Shown: piece after piece, positions 53,030 through 62,804 of the stretch | How the letters are laid out: each line of letters begins with the position of its first letter | How positions within the stretch are numbered: position 1 is the first letter of the stretch | Assembly: GCA_024711295.1 (NCBI GenBank) | Contig: JANJTB010000040.1 | Span: 1-64,000 of the forward strand | Length of the DNA: 64,000 nt | Source: a bacterium | Lineage (GTDB): Bacteria > Bacteroidota > Ignavibacteria > Kapaibacteriales > UBA2268 | Reading direction: 5' to 3' | Made by a program: the position numbers and the translations under genes | The notes under the pieces: generated by a model | Told to the model about the DNA's origin: nothing | Database searches by the model: none | What the model saw: only the letters and a program-made list of their open reading frames with translations

Positions 53030-53797
53030 TTAATTTATTTCTTCAGGATCTTCTTTTTTCTTATAAGCTAATCTTGCAACAATGATGCTTATTTCGTATA
53101 GTATAACCAAAGGGATAGCAAAAAAGAGCTGATTTACGGGGTCGGGAGTAGGAGTAATAATTGCAGCGATAATTAAGATTGCAATTATTGCGTGTCGCCA
53201 GTATTTACGAAGCATCTTTGCGTTTACGACACCAATTTTTGCTAAAATGAATGCAAGCATGGGCATTTCGAAAATCAAGCCGCTCGCCAGAAGCATCATA
53301 GTCATAAATCCAAAGTATTCTGTAACATCAATATCCGTTCGAATCAGTTTTGTCCCAAAACTAGCAGCAAACTCGAGCATTGTAGGTATCATCACAAAAT
53401 ACGCGAAAGCGACGCCCACCATAAAACAAAGTGAGGTAAAAAAAGTTATCTTAGCTACCCAATTACGTTCATGTTCGTACAAGCCCGGAGCGATAAATTT
53501 CCATAATTGATACAGAACCCACGGGAATGCAATTATCAACCCGCTTAGAAAAACTACTTTAAAGTAAAGTAATGGTACACCAAAGGGTTTTAGATTCTGT
53601 AATGAAATATTGGCTTTTGAAGCAGGCTGAAGAAGAACTATATTCATCAACGGGTCAATGAATATGCCGGTGATTATGCAGGCTGCAAGAACACCCAAAA
53701 ATGCATATATTATCCTGTTTCGCAACTCATCAAGATGGTCGAAAAAACCAATCTCTTCGTTACTTTCGCTCTCACCCGACTTAGCTTTTTGACTCAT
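53030..53797 (-). CDS. tatC: Sec-independent protein translocase TatC
   Basis: A 255-residue inner-membrane protein with six helices. The N-terminal HLDELRNRIIYAFLG (about 20-34) is the twin-arginine receptor motif. LYQLWKFIAPGLYEHERN in the middle and MLRKYWRHAIIAILIIAAIITPTPDPVNQLFFAIPLVILYE near the end are diagnostic. It binds twin-arginine signal peptides and, with TatA, exports folded proteins. No tatA is adjacent. Confidence 0.96.
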   Translation of the reverse strand: MSQKAKSGESESNEEIGFFDHLDELRNRIIYAFLGVLAACIITGIFIDPLMNIVLLQPASKANISLQNLKPFGVPLLYFKVVFLSGLIIAFPWVLYQLWKFIAPGLYEHERNWVAKITFFTSLCFMVGVAFAYFVMIPTMLEFAASFGTKLIRTDIDVTEYFGFMTMMLLASGLIFEMPMLAFILAKIGVVNAKMLRKYWRHAIIAILIIAAIITPTPDPVNQLFFAIPLVILYEISIIVARLAYKKKEDPEEIN

Positions 53798-53893
53798 AGT
53801 TAATCAACATTACAGCTTAAAAATAACACAGTTTAAAAAAATAAAAAATTAAATTATGAAATACTCGTTGCACAAATATAAATAAATAAATGC

Positions 53894-54970
53894 TTACAGT
53901 TTTATAAAGCCTCCAATTACCGGCATTAATAATTCAAATTTATATTTTTTTTCGCTATATAGTCTGATAATTTCTCTATGTGGATTGCCTATTGGCTCAT
54001 CAGACAAATCAAATGTTCCATAATGCATAGGTATTAATCTCTTTGCATTCATTTCTCCGGCAGCCATTAATCCGTCTTTTGGTCCGATATGGTGCGGAGC
54101 CATAAACCACTCCGGCTGATATGCACCAATACCTATGATTGCAATATCAGGCGGACCAAATAATTTCCCAACTTCTGCAAAATGAACATCCCAGCCGGAA
54201 TCACTTCCAAAATAAATTTTCTTATCTGAAGATTCTATCATAAAGGCACCCCACAATCGGGTATTCATATCATTAATAAATCTATTTCCCCAGTGCCGAG
54301 TTGGTAAAAATGTGATTTTCAGATTAGATTCTGTTATGCTGTATTGTTGATACCATCCTGCTTCCTGATATTTGATACTCTCCAAAAAATCTGCACAATA
54401 CTCCCCCAGATTCAACCCGGTAAGTAATTTAACATTTGGATTATTCTTAAAAAGTAACTTCAGGGATTTCTTGTGTAAATGGTCGTAATGGTCGTGCGAC
54501 AGCAAAATATAATCAAGGTTTCTTATTTCTTCGGGTTCGAATGGTAACTTAGAATATCTTGTCATAAAAAATGACGGAACATCAAATATTGGATCAGTTA
54601 TCATTAGTTTGCCACCAAGACGGATTAAAAACGTTGAGTGACCAATCAGCATCACCCCATCATCTTTACTTTCTAAAAACTTACTTCCATCCTCTACAGG
54701 CAGTCTGAATTTGTCACTCTTTTTTTCTTCCTTAAAGGGATTTTTTGACAATTGCCACTTAATTAATTTTGTGATATCGTTCACGAAAGGGAAGTTGATA
54801 TTTCTAAATGTTCCGTCATCATTGAGCGGATTGCCGGGCCAGTCCTTTTTTATAAAGTTCAGCTCGGGATTAGCTCTTAATTCATTAGTTTTTGTGCTTA
54901 CTTTCACAGTCAGGTAAATAAATGATAATAGAAGAGATACAATAATTATATATTTCAATTTTCTTTTCAT
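53894..54970 (-). CDS. MBL-fold metallo-hydrolase (NAPE-PLD-like)
   Basis: A 358-residue membrane-anchored or exported protein. An N-terminal hydrophobic segment (about 5-23) is followed by a metallo-beta-lactamase fold. LIGHSTFLIRLGG opens it; the metal motif is H159, D160, H161, D163, H164 (SHDHYDH). LPTRHWGNRF, YFGSDSGWDVHFAEV and IPMHYGTFDLSD supply the later metal ligands. The layout matches N-acylphosphatidylethanolamine phospholipase D-like hydrolases, whose bacterial substrates are mostly unknown. It stands alone between tatC and DUF6029. Confidence 0.92.
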   Translation of the reverse strand: MKRKLKYIIIVSLLLSFIYLTVKVSTKTNELRANPELNFIKKDWPGNPLNDDGTFRNINFPFVNDITKLIKWQLSKNPFKEEKKSDKFRLPVEDGSKFLESKDDGVMLIGHSTFLIRLGGKLMITDPIFDVPSFFMTRYSKLPFEPEEIRNLDYILLSHDHYDHLHKKSLKLLFKNNPNVKLLTGLNLGEYCADFLESIKYQEAGWYQQYSITESNLKITFLPTRHWGNRFINDMNTRLWGAFMIESSDKKIYFGSDSGWDVHFAEVGKLFGPPDIAIIGIGAYQPEWFMAPHHIGPKDGLMAAGEMNAKRLIPMHYGTFDLSDEPIGNPHREIIRLYSEKKYKFELLMPVIGGFIKL

Positions 54971-55190
54971 TGGAGTAATATTGGAATTGCAGGATTACAC
55001 TACTAAAGACACACAATCAGACCAAATATTTTGCTGGTCTAAGATTCGACATATCAAAGAATTAAAACATTAATAAAATATTTCATAATTCAATTTGTGA
55101 ATATTAATTGATTAATAGTATTTTTCTTATTGATAAATTAAGATATTTTGTTATTTTTATATTTTACAAATGATTAAAAATTAATAATTT

Positions 55191-56846
55191 ATGAAAAATA
55201 TTATTTCATTAATTGTTTTGGGTATTTTGATTACCTCGATAAGCGAATTACGAGCACAGTTTGATGGCGGCTCTATTTCGGGCAATGTATCAATCGAAGC
55301 CCAAAGTTATTCACCTGACTCCCTGCGCGGAGCTCCTGAAGTAAACGAAAAACTTCTTTCAAATGCATATTTGAATCTTATTTACAGAAATCAGAATGTA
55401 GAAATAGGTTTTAGATACGAAAATTATCAAAATCCAATACTCGGTTTTGATGCGCGGCTCAAAGGTCAGGGAGTGCCATACAGATATATTACTTACAGAG
55501 ATGATATGTTCGAAGTAACCGGCGGTGACTTTTACGAACAGTTCGGAAGCGGATTAATTCTAAGAGCATACCAGGAGCCAGCTTTGGGTATTGATAATGC
55601 CATTGACGGATTTAGGTTCAAAGTACGACCGGTTGAAGGTATTGAATTTACAGGTCTCATTGGCAAAAACCGAGTTTTTTGGTCGAAAGGAGAGGGCATC
55701 GTAAGGGGTGGCGATTTGAATATTTCACTTAACGATTTGCTCGAAGACTATATGCCAAAAGATTACAGATTTACATTAGGCGGCAGCTTAGTAAGTAAAT
55801 ACCAACCGGATAGAGACGTATTTCTTAAGATGCCCGAAAATGTACTCTCTTATGCAACAAGATTTGGTGTTATAGCTGATAATTTTGCCGTAGATGCTGA
55901 ATATGTTTATAAATACAATGACCCTAACGCAACGAATAAATTCAGATATAATGACGGTCAAGGATTAGTATTCAAAAGTTCATATTTTGGTGATGGTTAT
56001 GGCATAGCACTAAATGCACACTGGATTGATAATATGGATATGCGCAGCGACCGTAATGCCAGAGCTCAGGAACTATTCCTCAATTTTATTCCGCCTCTCA
56101 CTAAGCAACACGCATACTCACTTGCGGCATTATACCCGTTCGCAACCCAATTCAATAATGAGACAGGCATACAGGCGGAAGTGACGTACCAAATACCCAG
56201 AGATTCATGGCTTGGTGGACATTATGGAACGATTTTGACAATCAATTACTCTGATGTGTGGTCAATTGATACTACCGTTATTGATGAATTTACTTACAAG
56301 TCAAACTTTCTGGGAGTGGGCCAAAGAAGATACTTCAGAGATTTTAATATAGACCTATCAAGAAAATGGTCTTCGAAATTCAAAACAGACCTGACTTATT
56401 TAAATATTATTTACGACCGTGACGTAATGGAGAACGAAGGTGCACCTCTTTACGGTAAAGTATTTCAGAATGTGTTGATACTCGATTTTCAATATATGTT
56501 CGAAAATGACCACTCTGTCCGCACAGAATTTCAGCATTCCTGGTCAGTACAGGATTCAGCAATGCTAAGTCCTGACAATATGAATGGCAACTGGGCTCAC
56601 TTACTTGTCGAATATACAATAGCGCCACACTGGTATGTAACTGTTTACGATCAATACAATTACGGCAACGACGATATCGACAGACAATTACACTATATTA
56701 ACGGTTCAGTCGCCTTTCTGACTGGAACAACCAGAATACAACTTGGATATGGTTCGCAACGCGGTGGTATAATTTGCGTTGGTGGTATATGCCGTGCGGT
56801 ACCGGCTGCCAATGGTGTCTTTATGTCTGTAACATCATCATTTTAG
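55191..56846 (+). CDS. DUF6029-like outer-membrane protein
   Basis: A 551-residue exported beta-rich protein with a signal peptide (about 1-22). The sequence GGSISGNVSIEAQSYSPDSLRGAPEVNEKLLSNAYLNL and later IPRDSWLGGHYGTILTINYSD match Bacteroidota proteins of the DUF6029 type, predicted outer-membrane barrels. It is followed 12 bases later by an Omp28-type protein, and the pair is probably one operon. Function is unknown. Confidence 0.78.
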   Translation: MKNIISLIVLGILITSISELRAQFDGGSISGNVSIEAQSYSPDSLRGAPEVNEKLLSNAYLNLIYRNQNVEIGFRYENYQNPILGFDARLKGQGVPYRYITYRDDMFEVTGGDFYEQFGSGLILRAYQEPALGIDNAIDGFRFKVRPVEGIEFTGLIGKNRVFWSKGEGIVRGGDLNISLNDLLEDYMPKDYRFTLGGSLVSKYQPDRDVFLKMPENVLSYATRFGVIADNFAVDAEYVYKYNDPNATNKFRYNDGQGLVFKSSYFGDGYGIALNAHWIDNMDMRSDRNARAQELFLNFIPPLTKQHAYSLAALYPFATQFNNETGIQAEVTYQIPRDSWLGGHYGTILTINYSDVWSIDTTVIDEFTYKSNFLGVGQRRYFRDFNIDLSRKWSSKFKTDLTYLNIIYDRDVMENEGAPLYGKVFQNVLILDFQYMFENDHSVRTEFQHSWSVQDSAMLSPDNMNGNWAHLLVEYTIAPHWYVTVYDQYNYGNDDIDRQLHYINGSVAFLTGTTRIQLGYGSQRGGIICVGGICRAVPAANGVFMSVTSSF

Positions 56847-56858
56847 AGGAGAAATTTC

Positions 56859-57695
56859 ATGAAAATATTGAAAATATATCTGGCGTTGATCTTAATGTTT
56901 GCATTCTTTTCTTGCGACATAGTAGAGCCGCCATACAAAAAAAATAGCTCTGTAACACCTGTTGATACAACAAAACGCAAAGTTTTAGTTGAGGATTTTA
57001 CTGGATTTAGATGTGGCAACTGCCCTGAAGCAAGCCACAAAGCTGAGCAGATTGCTGAATTATATCCTGACAGAGTAATTTTGTTGGCATTGCATGCAGG
57101 TCCATTATCTATTCCAACACCAACCAGAAAATATGACTTCCGCACTCCTGAAACCCGTGAGATTGGAGATTACTATGGACTGATTGCTACACCATACGGT
57201 ATGGTTAGCCGCCGTAAGTTTAATGGCCAAACACTACAGGCGCCATCAGCATGGGCAGGATTTACGGAAGAAACATTGCAACTCGAGGCACTTCTGAAGA
57301 TTAATTTAACAGGCAGCTATAACGAATCAAGCCGTGAAATTACAGCAAATTTAAAGCTGGATTATATCAAAGATAGCGAATTAAGCCATTATTATGCTGT
57401 ATATATAGTAGAAGACAGTATTGTGCAATATCAGCAGGATGACAGACAGTTCCCAAACATCCACGTAAATGATTATGTGCATAATCATGTAATGAGAGGC
57501 TCAATGAACGGTACCTGGGGTTTGCCTGTAAGTAACAGCATCATCAAAGCCGGTTCTTCGACCGACCTGCAGCTTAAATATACTATACCAGAAAATAAAG
57601 ACTGGAGACCTAAAAAACTAAGCTTGATAGCAATTGTTCAAAACAATGAGACTAAGGAAGTTTTGCAGGTTGAGAAAATTTACCTTTATAAGTAA
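56859..57695 (+). CDS. Omp28-related lipoprotein with thioredoxin-like fold
   Basis: A 278-residue outer-membrane lipoprotein. The signal ends FFSC-D with C19 lipidated. Residues about 40-150 form a thioredoxin-like domain: VLVEDFTGFRCGNCPEA with the C52-x2-C55 pair and LIATPYGMVSRRKF with the cis-Pro region. The C-terminal half is a beta sandwich (SLIAIVQNNETKEVLQVEK). It belongs to the Omp28 family, first known from Porphyromonas. The CxxC suggests a redox role, unproven in the family. GAGGAG precedes the ATG. Confidence 0.93.
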   Translation: MKILKIYLALILMFAFFSCDIVEPPYKKNSSVTPVDTTKRKVLVEDFTGFRCGNCPEASHKAEQIAELYPDRVILLALHAGPLSIPTPTRKYDFRTPETREIGDYYGLIATPYGMVSRRKFNGQTLQAPSAWAGFTEETLQLEALLKINLTGSYNESSREITANLKLDYIKDSELSHYYAVYIVEDSIVQYQQDDRQFPNIHVNDYVHNHVMRGSMNGTWGLPVSNSIIKAGSSTDLQLKYTIPENKDWRPKKLSLIAIVQNNETKEVLQVEKIYLYK

Positions 57696-57754
57696 CTCAT
57701 AAATTTGTTTCTATAAATATTGATATCATAACACTTTAAGCATCTTTCCAAACT

Positions 57755-57800
57755 AAGTGAAGAATCTGTTAGTCTTTTTTCAGAGTAAGATTCTTCACTT
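57755..57800. terminator. Long hairpin between convergent genes
   Basis: AAGTGAAGAATCT (57755-57767) pairs perfectly with AGATTCTTCACTT (57788-57800), a 13-bp stem with a 20-base loop. There is no T-tract after it. The position between the Omp28 and DUF3788 stops suggests a bidirectional terminator. Confidence 0.5.
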
Positions 57801-57855
57801 CGTTAAGATAGCCCAATTAAGACAATTCATTGCAAATCATAAATAATCTATAATG

Positions 57856-58272
57856 CTAGTTTGAGACTTTTATCCTGATAAGCTGCTTTATGTCGCCAAG
57901 CAAATCCGGACCTTCAATGTTTATTCTAATTCCTCTTCCTTCAGCATAAGGTTTGGCATTTTGAAGTTCTTGCTTGATGGATTCACAAATTTCGCTATTC
58001 ATAATAAAATCAGTTGCCTTATTTCCAAACACAAATGCAATTTTAAAAAAATTCTCCCTTGGTAATAAGTAAATTATTGCCCTCTTTTTGTCATTAATTC
58101 TAAAGTTCCAACAATATTTATCACCTGAATAATACCATTTTGCGATACCTGCCGGATAAAGCCCAAATACGTAATCAGAAATTTCATTCCACAATGAGAA
58201 AGTATTGCCGAGAGCACCCTGAAGTGCCTTTGTATCAGGCTCAATATTTTTGTCCGCAAAGCAACTTTTCAT
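57856..58272 (-). CDS. DUF3788 family protein
   Basis: A 138-residue cytoplasmic protein. GLYPAGIAKWYYSGDKYCWNFRINDKKRAIIYLLPRENFFKIAFVFG matches the DUF3788 pattern, a small alpha+beta fold without known activity. Its start lies seven bases after the hexomutase stop, so it is in that operon. Confidence 0.85.
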   Translation of the reverse strand: MKSCFADKNIEPDTKALQGALGNTFSLWNEISDYVFGLYPAGIAKWYYSGDKYCWNFRINDKKRAIIYLLPRENFFKIAFVFGNKATDFIMNSEICESIKQELQNAKPYAEGRGIRINIEGPDLLGDIKQLIRIKVSN

Positions 58273-58279
58273 AATTTTT

Positions 58280-59629
58280 TTAAATTAGATTCATAATTTC
58301 GTTTGCTAATTGTTCTGCTCTGCCACTTGTGGGGCTTTCGGCTATAACTCTTACTATTGGCTCGGTATTGGATGTTCTTAGCTGGAACCAAGTACCATCG
58401 GCAAAATCCACTCTTATACCATCAAGCAAAGTGATTTGGTGATTTTCATATTTCTTTGCAATGATATCTCGTAATTCATTTATGCACCCTGTGTACTTTT
58501 TCTTTAATTTCAGCATTTCCAATTTCGGTAAATCATCTGACAACTCGGATAACTTTTTATTCTTGATAGACATTAAATTAAGAATCAAACCTATTCCAAC
58601 CAACGAATCCCTTCCATAATGACATTCAGGTAAAATAACACCTCCACTACCTTCGCCACCAATTACTGCACCCACCTCTTTCATTTTCTTTACCACATTA
58701 ATCTCACCTACAGGTGCCCTAAAGGTTTTAAAGCCATATTTTGCAGCTGTCATCTCCGACATTGATGAAGTTGAAAGATTTACAACAATACTCCCGATAT
58801 GCGTAGAATGCATAATTGTTGATTCAACAGCTAATGCAATAGTTTTTTCTTCTCCGATAGCTTTGCCTGTTTCGTCTATCAAAACCAATCTATCTGCATC
58901 AGGGTCAACGGCAATACCTATATCTGCCCGAACTGCTTTTACAGTTTCTGCAAGATCAGTCAGATTTTCTGGCAATGGCTCCGGTGTGTGAGGAAATAAT
59001 CCAGATCCGTCACAGAACAAATCAATTACTTCACAATCAAAACTTCGCAATAACTCAGGCACAATATTCGAGCCCGACGAATTAACGGCATCAACAACAA
59101 CTTTAAATTCTTTTGATTTGATACTATCAAGATTATTTGCTATTGAGGATATTCGTCTGATTTTTTTTATATGTCTGTGCAAAGCATCATGATCATGTAA
59201 ATGGTCAGGGAAGTACTTCATATCAGGTAATTTAAATGATAAATTATCTACTAAATCCCATAGTATTTTATTCTCGACCTCATCAAGAAAAACACCATCC
59301 GAGTTTATAAACTTCAGTCCATTCCACTCACCCGGATTATGAGATGCAGTGATAACAATACCACCTGAAGCATCTGAATGCTCCACTTCAAGCTGAACTG
59401 TTGGCGTGGGAGCTACACCAATCAACCGAACTTCGCAACCACAGGCTATCAATGTACCCCGAACAATATCCTCAACCCATTTACCTGATGGACGGCCATC
59501 TCTGCCAAGTACTATTTTCTTTCCTTTAACGGTATTCGCAAATGCCGTTGTATAAGCAGCTATGAGATGTGGCGACAAACCATCTCCTATTGTTGCTCTC
59601 AAACCTGAAATTGACCTAATGAACGGCAT
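58280..59629 (-). CDS. Phosphohexomutase (phosphoglucosamine/phosphomannomutase)
   Basis: A 449-residue alpha-D-phosphohexomutase with all four domains. The phosphoserine is S96 in TASHNP, the Mg2+ loop is DPDADR (D242, D244, D246), the sugar-binding loop is GEGSGGV (about 323-329) and the phosphate-binding loop is RTSNTEPIVRV near the end. It interconverts 1- and 6-phosphates of mannose, glucose or glucosamine; sequence alone does not settle which. If phosphomannomutase, it would feed the guanylyltransferase at 22-23 kb. If GlmM-like, it would feed peptidoglycan, in keeping with murI next door. Confidence 0.92.
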   Translation of the reverse strand: MPFIRSISGLRATIGDGLSPHLIAAYTTAFANTVKGKKIVLGRDGRPSGKWVEDIVRGTLIACGCEVRLIGVAPTPTVQLEVEHSDASGGIVITASHNPGEWNGLKFINSDGVFLDEVENKILWDLVDNLSFKLPDMKYFPDHLHDHDALHRHIKKIRRISSIANNLDSIKSKEFKVVVDAVNSSGSNIVPELLRSFDCEVIDLFCDGSGLFPHTPEPLPENLTDLAETVKAVRADIGIAVDPDADRLVLIDETGKAIGEEKTIALAVESTIMHSTHIGSIVVNLSTSSMSEMTAAKYGFKTFRAPVGEINVVKKMKEVGAVIGGEGSGGVILPECHYGRDSLVGIGLILNLMSIKNKKLSELSDDLPKLEMLKLKKKYTGCINELRDIIAKKYENHQITLLDGIRVDFADGTWFQLRTSNTEPIVRVIAESPTSGRAEQLANEIMNLI

Positions 59630-59772
59630 ACATACTCCATTTTCTCTATTATAAATAATTTTTATTTAATGATGAATTACAAACTTAAAACTAATGAAAA
59701 ATTATAAATAAAACAAATTATTCATTTAATTATTTCGTAATATATCTTATTAAACAATAAATAAACAAAAAA

Positions 59773-60609
59773 ATGTTTTCAAAAGAAAGTCCTATTGGTG
59801 TTTTTGATTCAGGTATTGGTGGACTGAGCGTTCTCAAACAATTTATAAGATTTCTGCCATCAGAGAGTTATATTTATTTAGGAGATACTGCCAGGGTACC
59901 ATACGGAAATAAATCCTCAAGGATTGTAGAGCAATATACAGCAGAGTCTATAGAATTTTTGCTTTCCAAGGGTGTAAAGATTATCATAACTGCATGTAAT
60001 ACCGTTTCAGCTGTTGCTCTCGAAACAGCCAGAAAGTATGCGGGTAATATTGATGTGATTGGTATGATAGAGGCTGCTGCAGGTGCAGCATTGCGTGCGA
60101 GCAGAAACAACAAAATCGGAATAATTGGCACTAGGGCAACCATCAGCAGCAATGCCTATGAGAATAGAATTCGTGATATTTCATCTCAATCGCAAATAGA
60201 TGTTTTTTCGAAGGCTTGCCCAATGTTTGTACCCATTGTTGAAGAAGGTATGCTAAGACATCCAGCATCAAAACTGATTGCCGAAGAATACTTGTTGCCA
60301 TTAAAAGAAAACAATATTGACACAATCGTGCTTGGGTGCACTCATTATCCACTGTTGTCTCATTTAATCAGTGAAATTATACCCGAAGCTGCACTTATTG
60401 ACTCGGGTGAGCATGCGGCAGTATTTGCTTTGAGAATGCTTGCAGAAAAAGGACTACTTATTGACCCGTCGGACGAATTTATTCAAAAGCCAGATATACA
60501 ATTTTTTGTTACCGACTTACCAGCTAATTTTTACGAACAAGCGCGTAATTTCCTAGGATTTGAGATAAACGAACCCAATATTATTCATTTGGGTAAGGAA
60601 CATTCATAG
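59773..60609 (+). CDS. murI: Glutamate racemase
   Basis: A 278-residue cofactor-independent racemase that makes D-glutamate for peptidoglycan. IGVFDSGIGGLSVLK opens it. YLGDTARVPYG is the substrate loop. The two catalytic cysteines are C75 (TACNTVSA) and C189 (VLGCTHYPLL). DSGEHAA follows. ATG at 59773. It is transcribed divergently from the hexomutase gene and convergently with the AlkD-like gene. Confidence 0.97.
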   Translation: MFSKESPIGVFDSGIGGLSVLKQFIRFLPSESYIYLGDTARVPYGNKSSRIVEQYTAESIEFLLSKGVKIIITACNTVSAVALETARKYAGNIDVIGMIEAAAGAALRASRNNKIGIIGTRATISSNAYENRIRDISSQSQIDVFSKACPMFVPIVEEGMLRHPASKLIAEEYLLPLKENNIDTIVLGCTHYPLLSHLISEIIPEAALIDSGEHAAVFALRMLAEKGLLIDPSDEFIQKPDIQFFVTDLPANFYEQARNFLGFEINEPNIIHLGKEHS

Positions 60610-60626
60610 GATTATGACGACTACAT

Positions 60627-61298
60627 TCAAATATTGAACTTTGTTTTTAGCTCTCTTTTGGCATCAGAGACTATCCATTTTGCTGATTTTGAATCAGGGT
60701 ATGTTTCTTTGATAATATCGCATAAATTACACATTTCAATAGCCAGATTGATGTTCCTTTTTCCAATTTGCCTAATTGCCCAATTTACTGCTTTTTTGAT
60801 ATAATTTCTTTCGTCCGATGCATTATTAATAAAATAGATGTGATAGTCATTAAAGAATGAGTCAGGTAGGTTTTTGTAATGCACAGCTACAAATGCAATC
60901 AAGGTGAAAGATGCTCTCTTTACCCATAACTTATCTGAATATTGCCACTGAACAATTTTATCGAAAGTGAAAGGGGATTTTCTGAATAATTTTCCGCAGA
61001 CTGAGTCGTATACTGCCCAGTTATCAAAGTCATTTGCCCACGAATCCATTAGTTCGGGAGTCACTTTTTTATGGTCTGCAATCATTGCTGCCAATAATCT
61101 GGATTCGTGATAACCTTCGTTCCACAACAGCAATGCAAGTTCGTGATTTTTCCCGATTGCCTTTCTGAATCCTTCGAGTTCAGTCATTTTGATACCCAAA
61201 ATCTTTTCGCCTGTAATACCAAACCTAGCCATACCCTCAATGTTAATCGGGTTAGCAGATAATCTCAACTGCGACATAATTTCATTTAATTCGGTCAT
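60627..61298 (-). CDS. AlkD-like DNA alkylation repair protein
   Basis: A 223-residue all-helical HEAT-like repeat protein. FDNWAVYDSVCGKLFRKSPF contains the AlkD family Trp/Asp catalytic region, and WVKRASFTLIAFVAVHYKNLPD and RNYIKKAVNWAIRQIGKRN are the conserved helices. AlkD glycosylases remove bulky and N3/N7 alkyl purines without flipping the base. The start follows the GldM stop by three bases, so it is carried on the T9SS motor transcript, an unexpected partnership. Confidence 0.92.
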   Translation of the reverse strand: MTELNEIMSQLRLSANPINIEGMARFGITGEKILGIKMTELEGFRKAIGKNHELALLLWNEGYHESRLLAAMIADHKKVTPELMDSWANDFDNWAVYDSVCGKLFRKSPFTFDKIVQWQYSDKLWVKRASFTLIAFVAVHYKNLPDSFFNDYHIYFINNASDERNYIKKAVNWAIRQIGKRNINLAIEMCNLCDIIKETYPDSKSAKWIVSDAKRELKTKFNI

Positions 61299-61301
61299 GA
61301 T

Positions 61302-62804
61302 TTACCTTAATGGATAAACAGAAATTTCTGACTTTTGGCCATTCAGAGCAACAGCCTGAATTCTGAATGTCAGTTGTGATTCTCCGCTATTGGATGTTAT
61401 CTCGAAAACCTGACGAAATACCATTTTGTCCTCTTCGTTTCGCTGGGCGCCAATTACCTCACGTATCTTTACATTTCCCTGTAGAATTTCAATTTTAGTT
61501 ATGTAATTTTCTGCACCTTGGTGATAACCATAGCAGTTGGTGAATATCCTTATAGTGCGATTGCCCATATCTGATATTCTTGCTATTTCAGGAATTGGAT
61601 ACATCTGAACTTTTACTGAGTATTTCTGCCCTATTAAGTTATTATCTAAGTATCTTTCGAAAATGAATATTTTACCTGTATCAGACAAGGCAGGTGTAAA
61701 TTCAAACTTACCACCGTTGCTGCTTGTGGCAACTATTTTTCCATCAGAAGATTTTAGGTACGAAGATGCTTTTTGACCTGAAATAATAGGCAATCTTGGG
61801 TCAAAAATATATTTAACAGCCGGATACATTAATTGCTCAAATTTTGGGTCCTCCATCATTTGAGGGACAACCTTGAACTCACGAATTGCTTCCTTTCCAT
61901 CAGAATGCCGTATCATTGAAACAGCTACTTTTAGGGTTCCATAACCTGGAGTTTCGCCTTTTAATATAATACTGCTCGGAGTAAATCCTACAATCCTGGC
62001 ACTACCGCCAATTCTATTATCAGGCTCTCTAATTAGTTTTATGTCGGGTTGCTTGCGCAAATCAAATTTGGGGTCGAGTCCAAAGATTGAAAGTTCATTT
62101 TCCCAAGTAGAATAAGCAAGTGCACGAATGATTTCTTCGCGCGGGGTCATGAATAAGTTTGCAGGTGGTGTATATACAGGAACAAGCGAATTAATTGCAC
62201 TGTCCTGAATTTGGTTATTGATTAATGCTCCGCTTTCATTTGCAAACAGCAAGTTAGAGTCAAAATCTGTGATATAATTAATGACCAGACTAAATTGTAC
62301 CACATCTTCTACAATCTGCCCCTGAGATGAAGCTTCATTGCTGATGCACTGAGCGGATACTCTTACTATATATGTTTTGTTTTGTCTGTCGTAGAATGGT
62401 GGATTCCAAACAAACCTCAGCATTTGGTTACTTTGATCAACATTGTATCTAAAAAACAAATTACTTCCGGCGGTATTTTCGTCTATTGCCAACACTTGAC
62501 GGGTAGAGCGGTCTTCTATACTAACATCGAACTTAACATCTCTGACATTACCGGTGTAAAAGATTGTATTTACAGAGTCGAAGCTTGTAATCCTGAGCCC
62601 TGTTGAGTCAAGTTTTACTGTTGCTGCAAGTGTATTTTTTTCTGGTTTTAGGCCAAATGGTAGCTGAAATATTCTGGGATTACTTTTATTGAATGACAGC
62701 TCATCATTAACTTCACCTTCTTTGCCGGGAATAAGAAATACTAATGCAGCAAGGTATAGAATGAAATAAATTTCTATGGTTTTATTACGCTGTTTACCCT
62801 GCAT
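61302..62804 (-). CDS. gldM: GldM-like type IX secretion motor protein
   Basis: A 500-residue protein with one N-terminal membrane helix (about residues 10-26, IEIYFILYLAALVFLIP) and a long periplasmic part with at least four beta-rich domains, the length and plan of GldM/PorM. The C-terminal part includes GQKYSVKVQMYPIPEIARI and ITKIEILQGNVKIREV. GldM helices pair with GldL in the membrane, use proton motive force and drive secretion through the periplasmic shaft. Primary sequence likeness is moderate; the overlap (11 bases) with the GldL gene is the strongest support. Confidence 0.78.
   Translation of the reverse strand: MQGKQRNKTIEIYFILYLAALVFLIPGKEGEVNDELSFNKSNPRIFQLPFGLKPEKNTLAATVKLDSTGLRITSFDSVNTIFYTGNVRDVKFDVSIEDRSTRQVLAIDENTAGSNLFFRYNVDQSNQMLRFVWNPPFYDRQNKTYIVRVSAQCISNEASSQGQIVEDVVQFSLVINYITDFDSNLLFANESGALINNQIQDSAINSLVPVYTPPANLFMTPREEIIRALAYSTWENELSIFGLDPKFDLRKQPDIKLIREPDNRIGGSARIVGFTPSSIILKGETPGYGTLKVAVSMIRHSDGKEAIREFKVVPQMMEDPKFEQLMYPAVKYIFDPRLPIISGQKASSYLKSSDGKIVATSSNGGKFEFTPALSDTGKIFIFERYLDNNLIGQKYSVKVQMYPIPEIARISDMGNRTIRIFTNCYGYHQGAENYITKIEILQGNVKIREVIGAQRNEEDKMVFRQVFEITSNSGESQLTFRIQAVALNGQKSEISVYPLR

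Noticed and set aside
59680-59687. TAAGTTTG as hexomutase promoter
   Set aside because: No -33 element at 19-21 bases; the nearest CAAA complement is 26 bases away.
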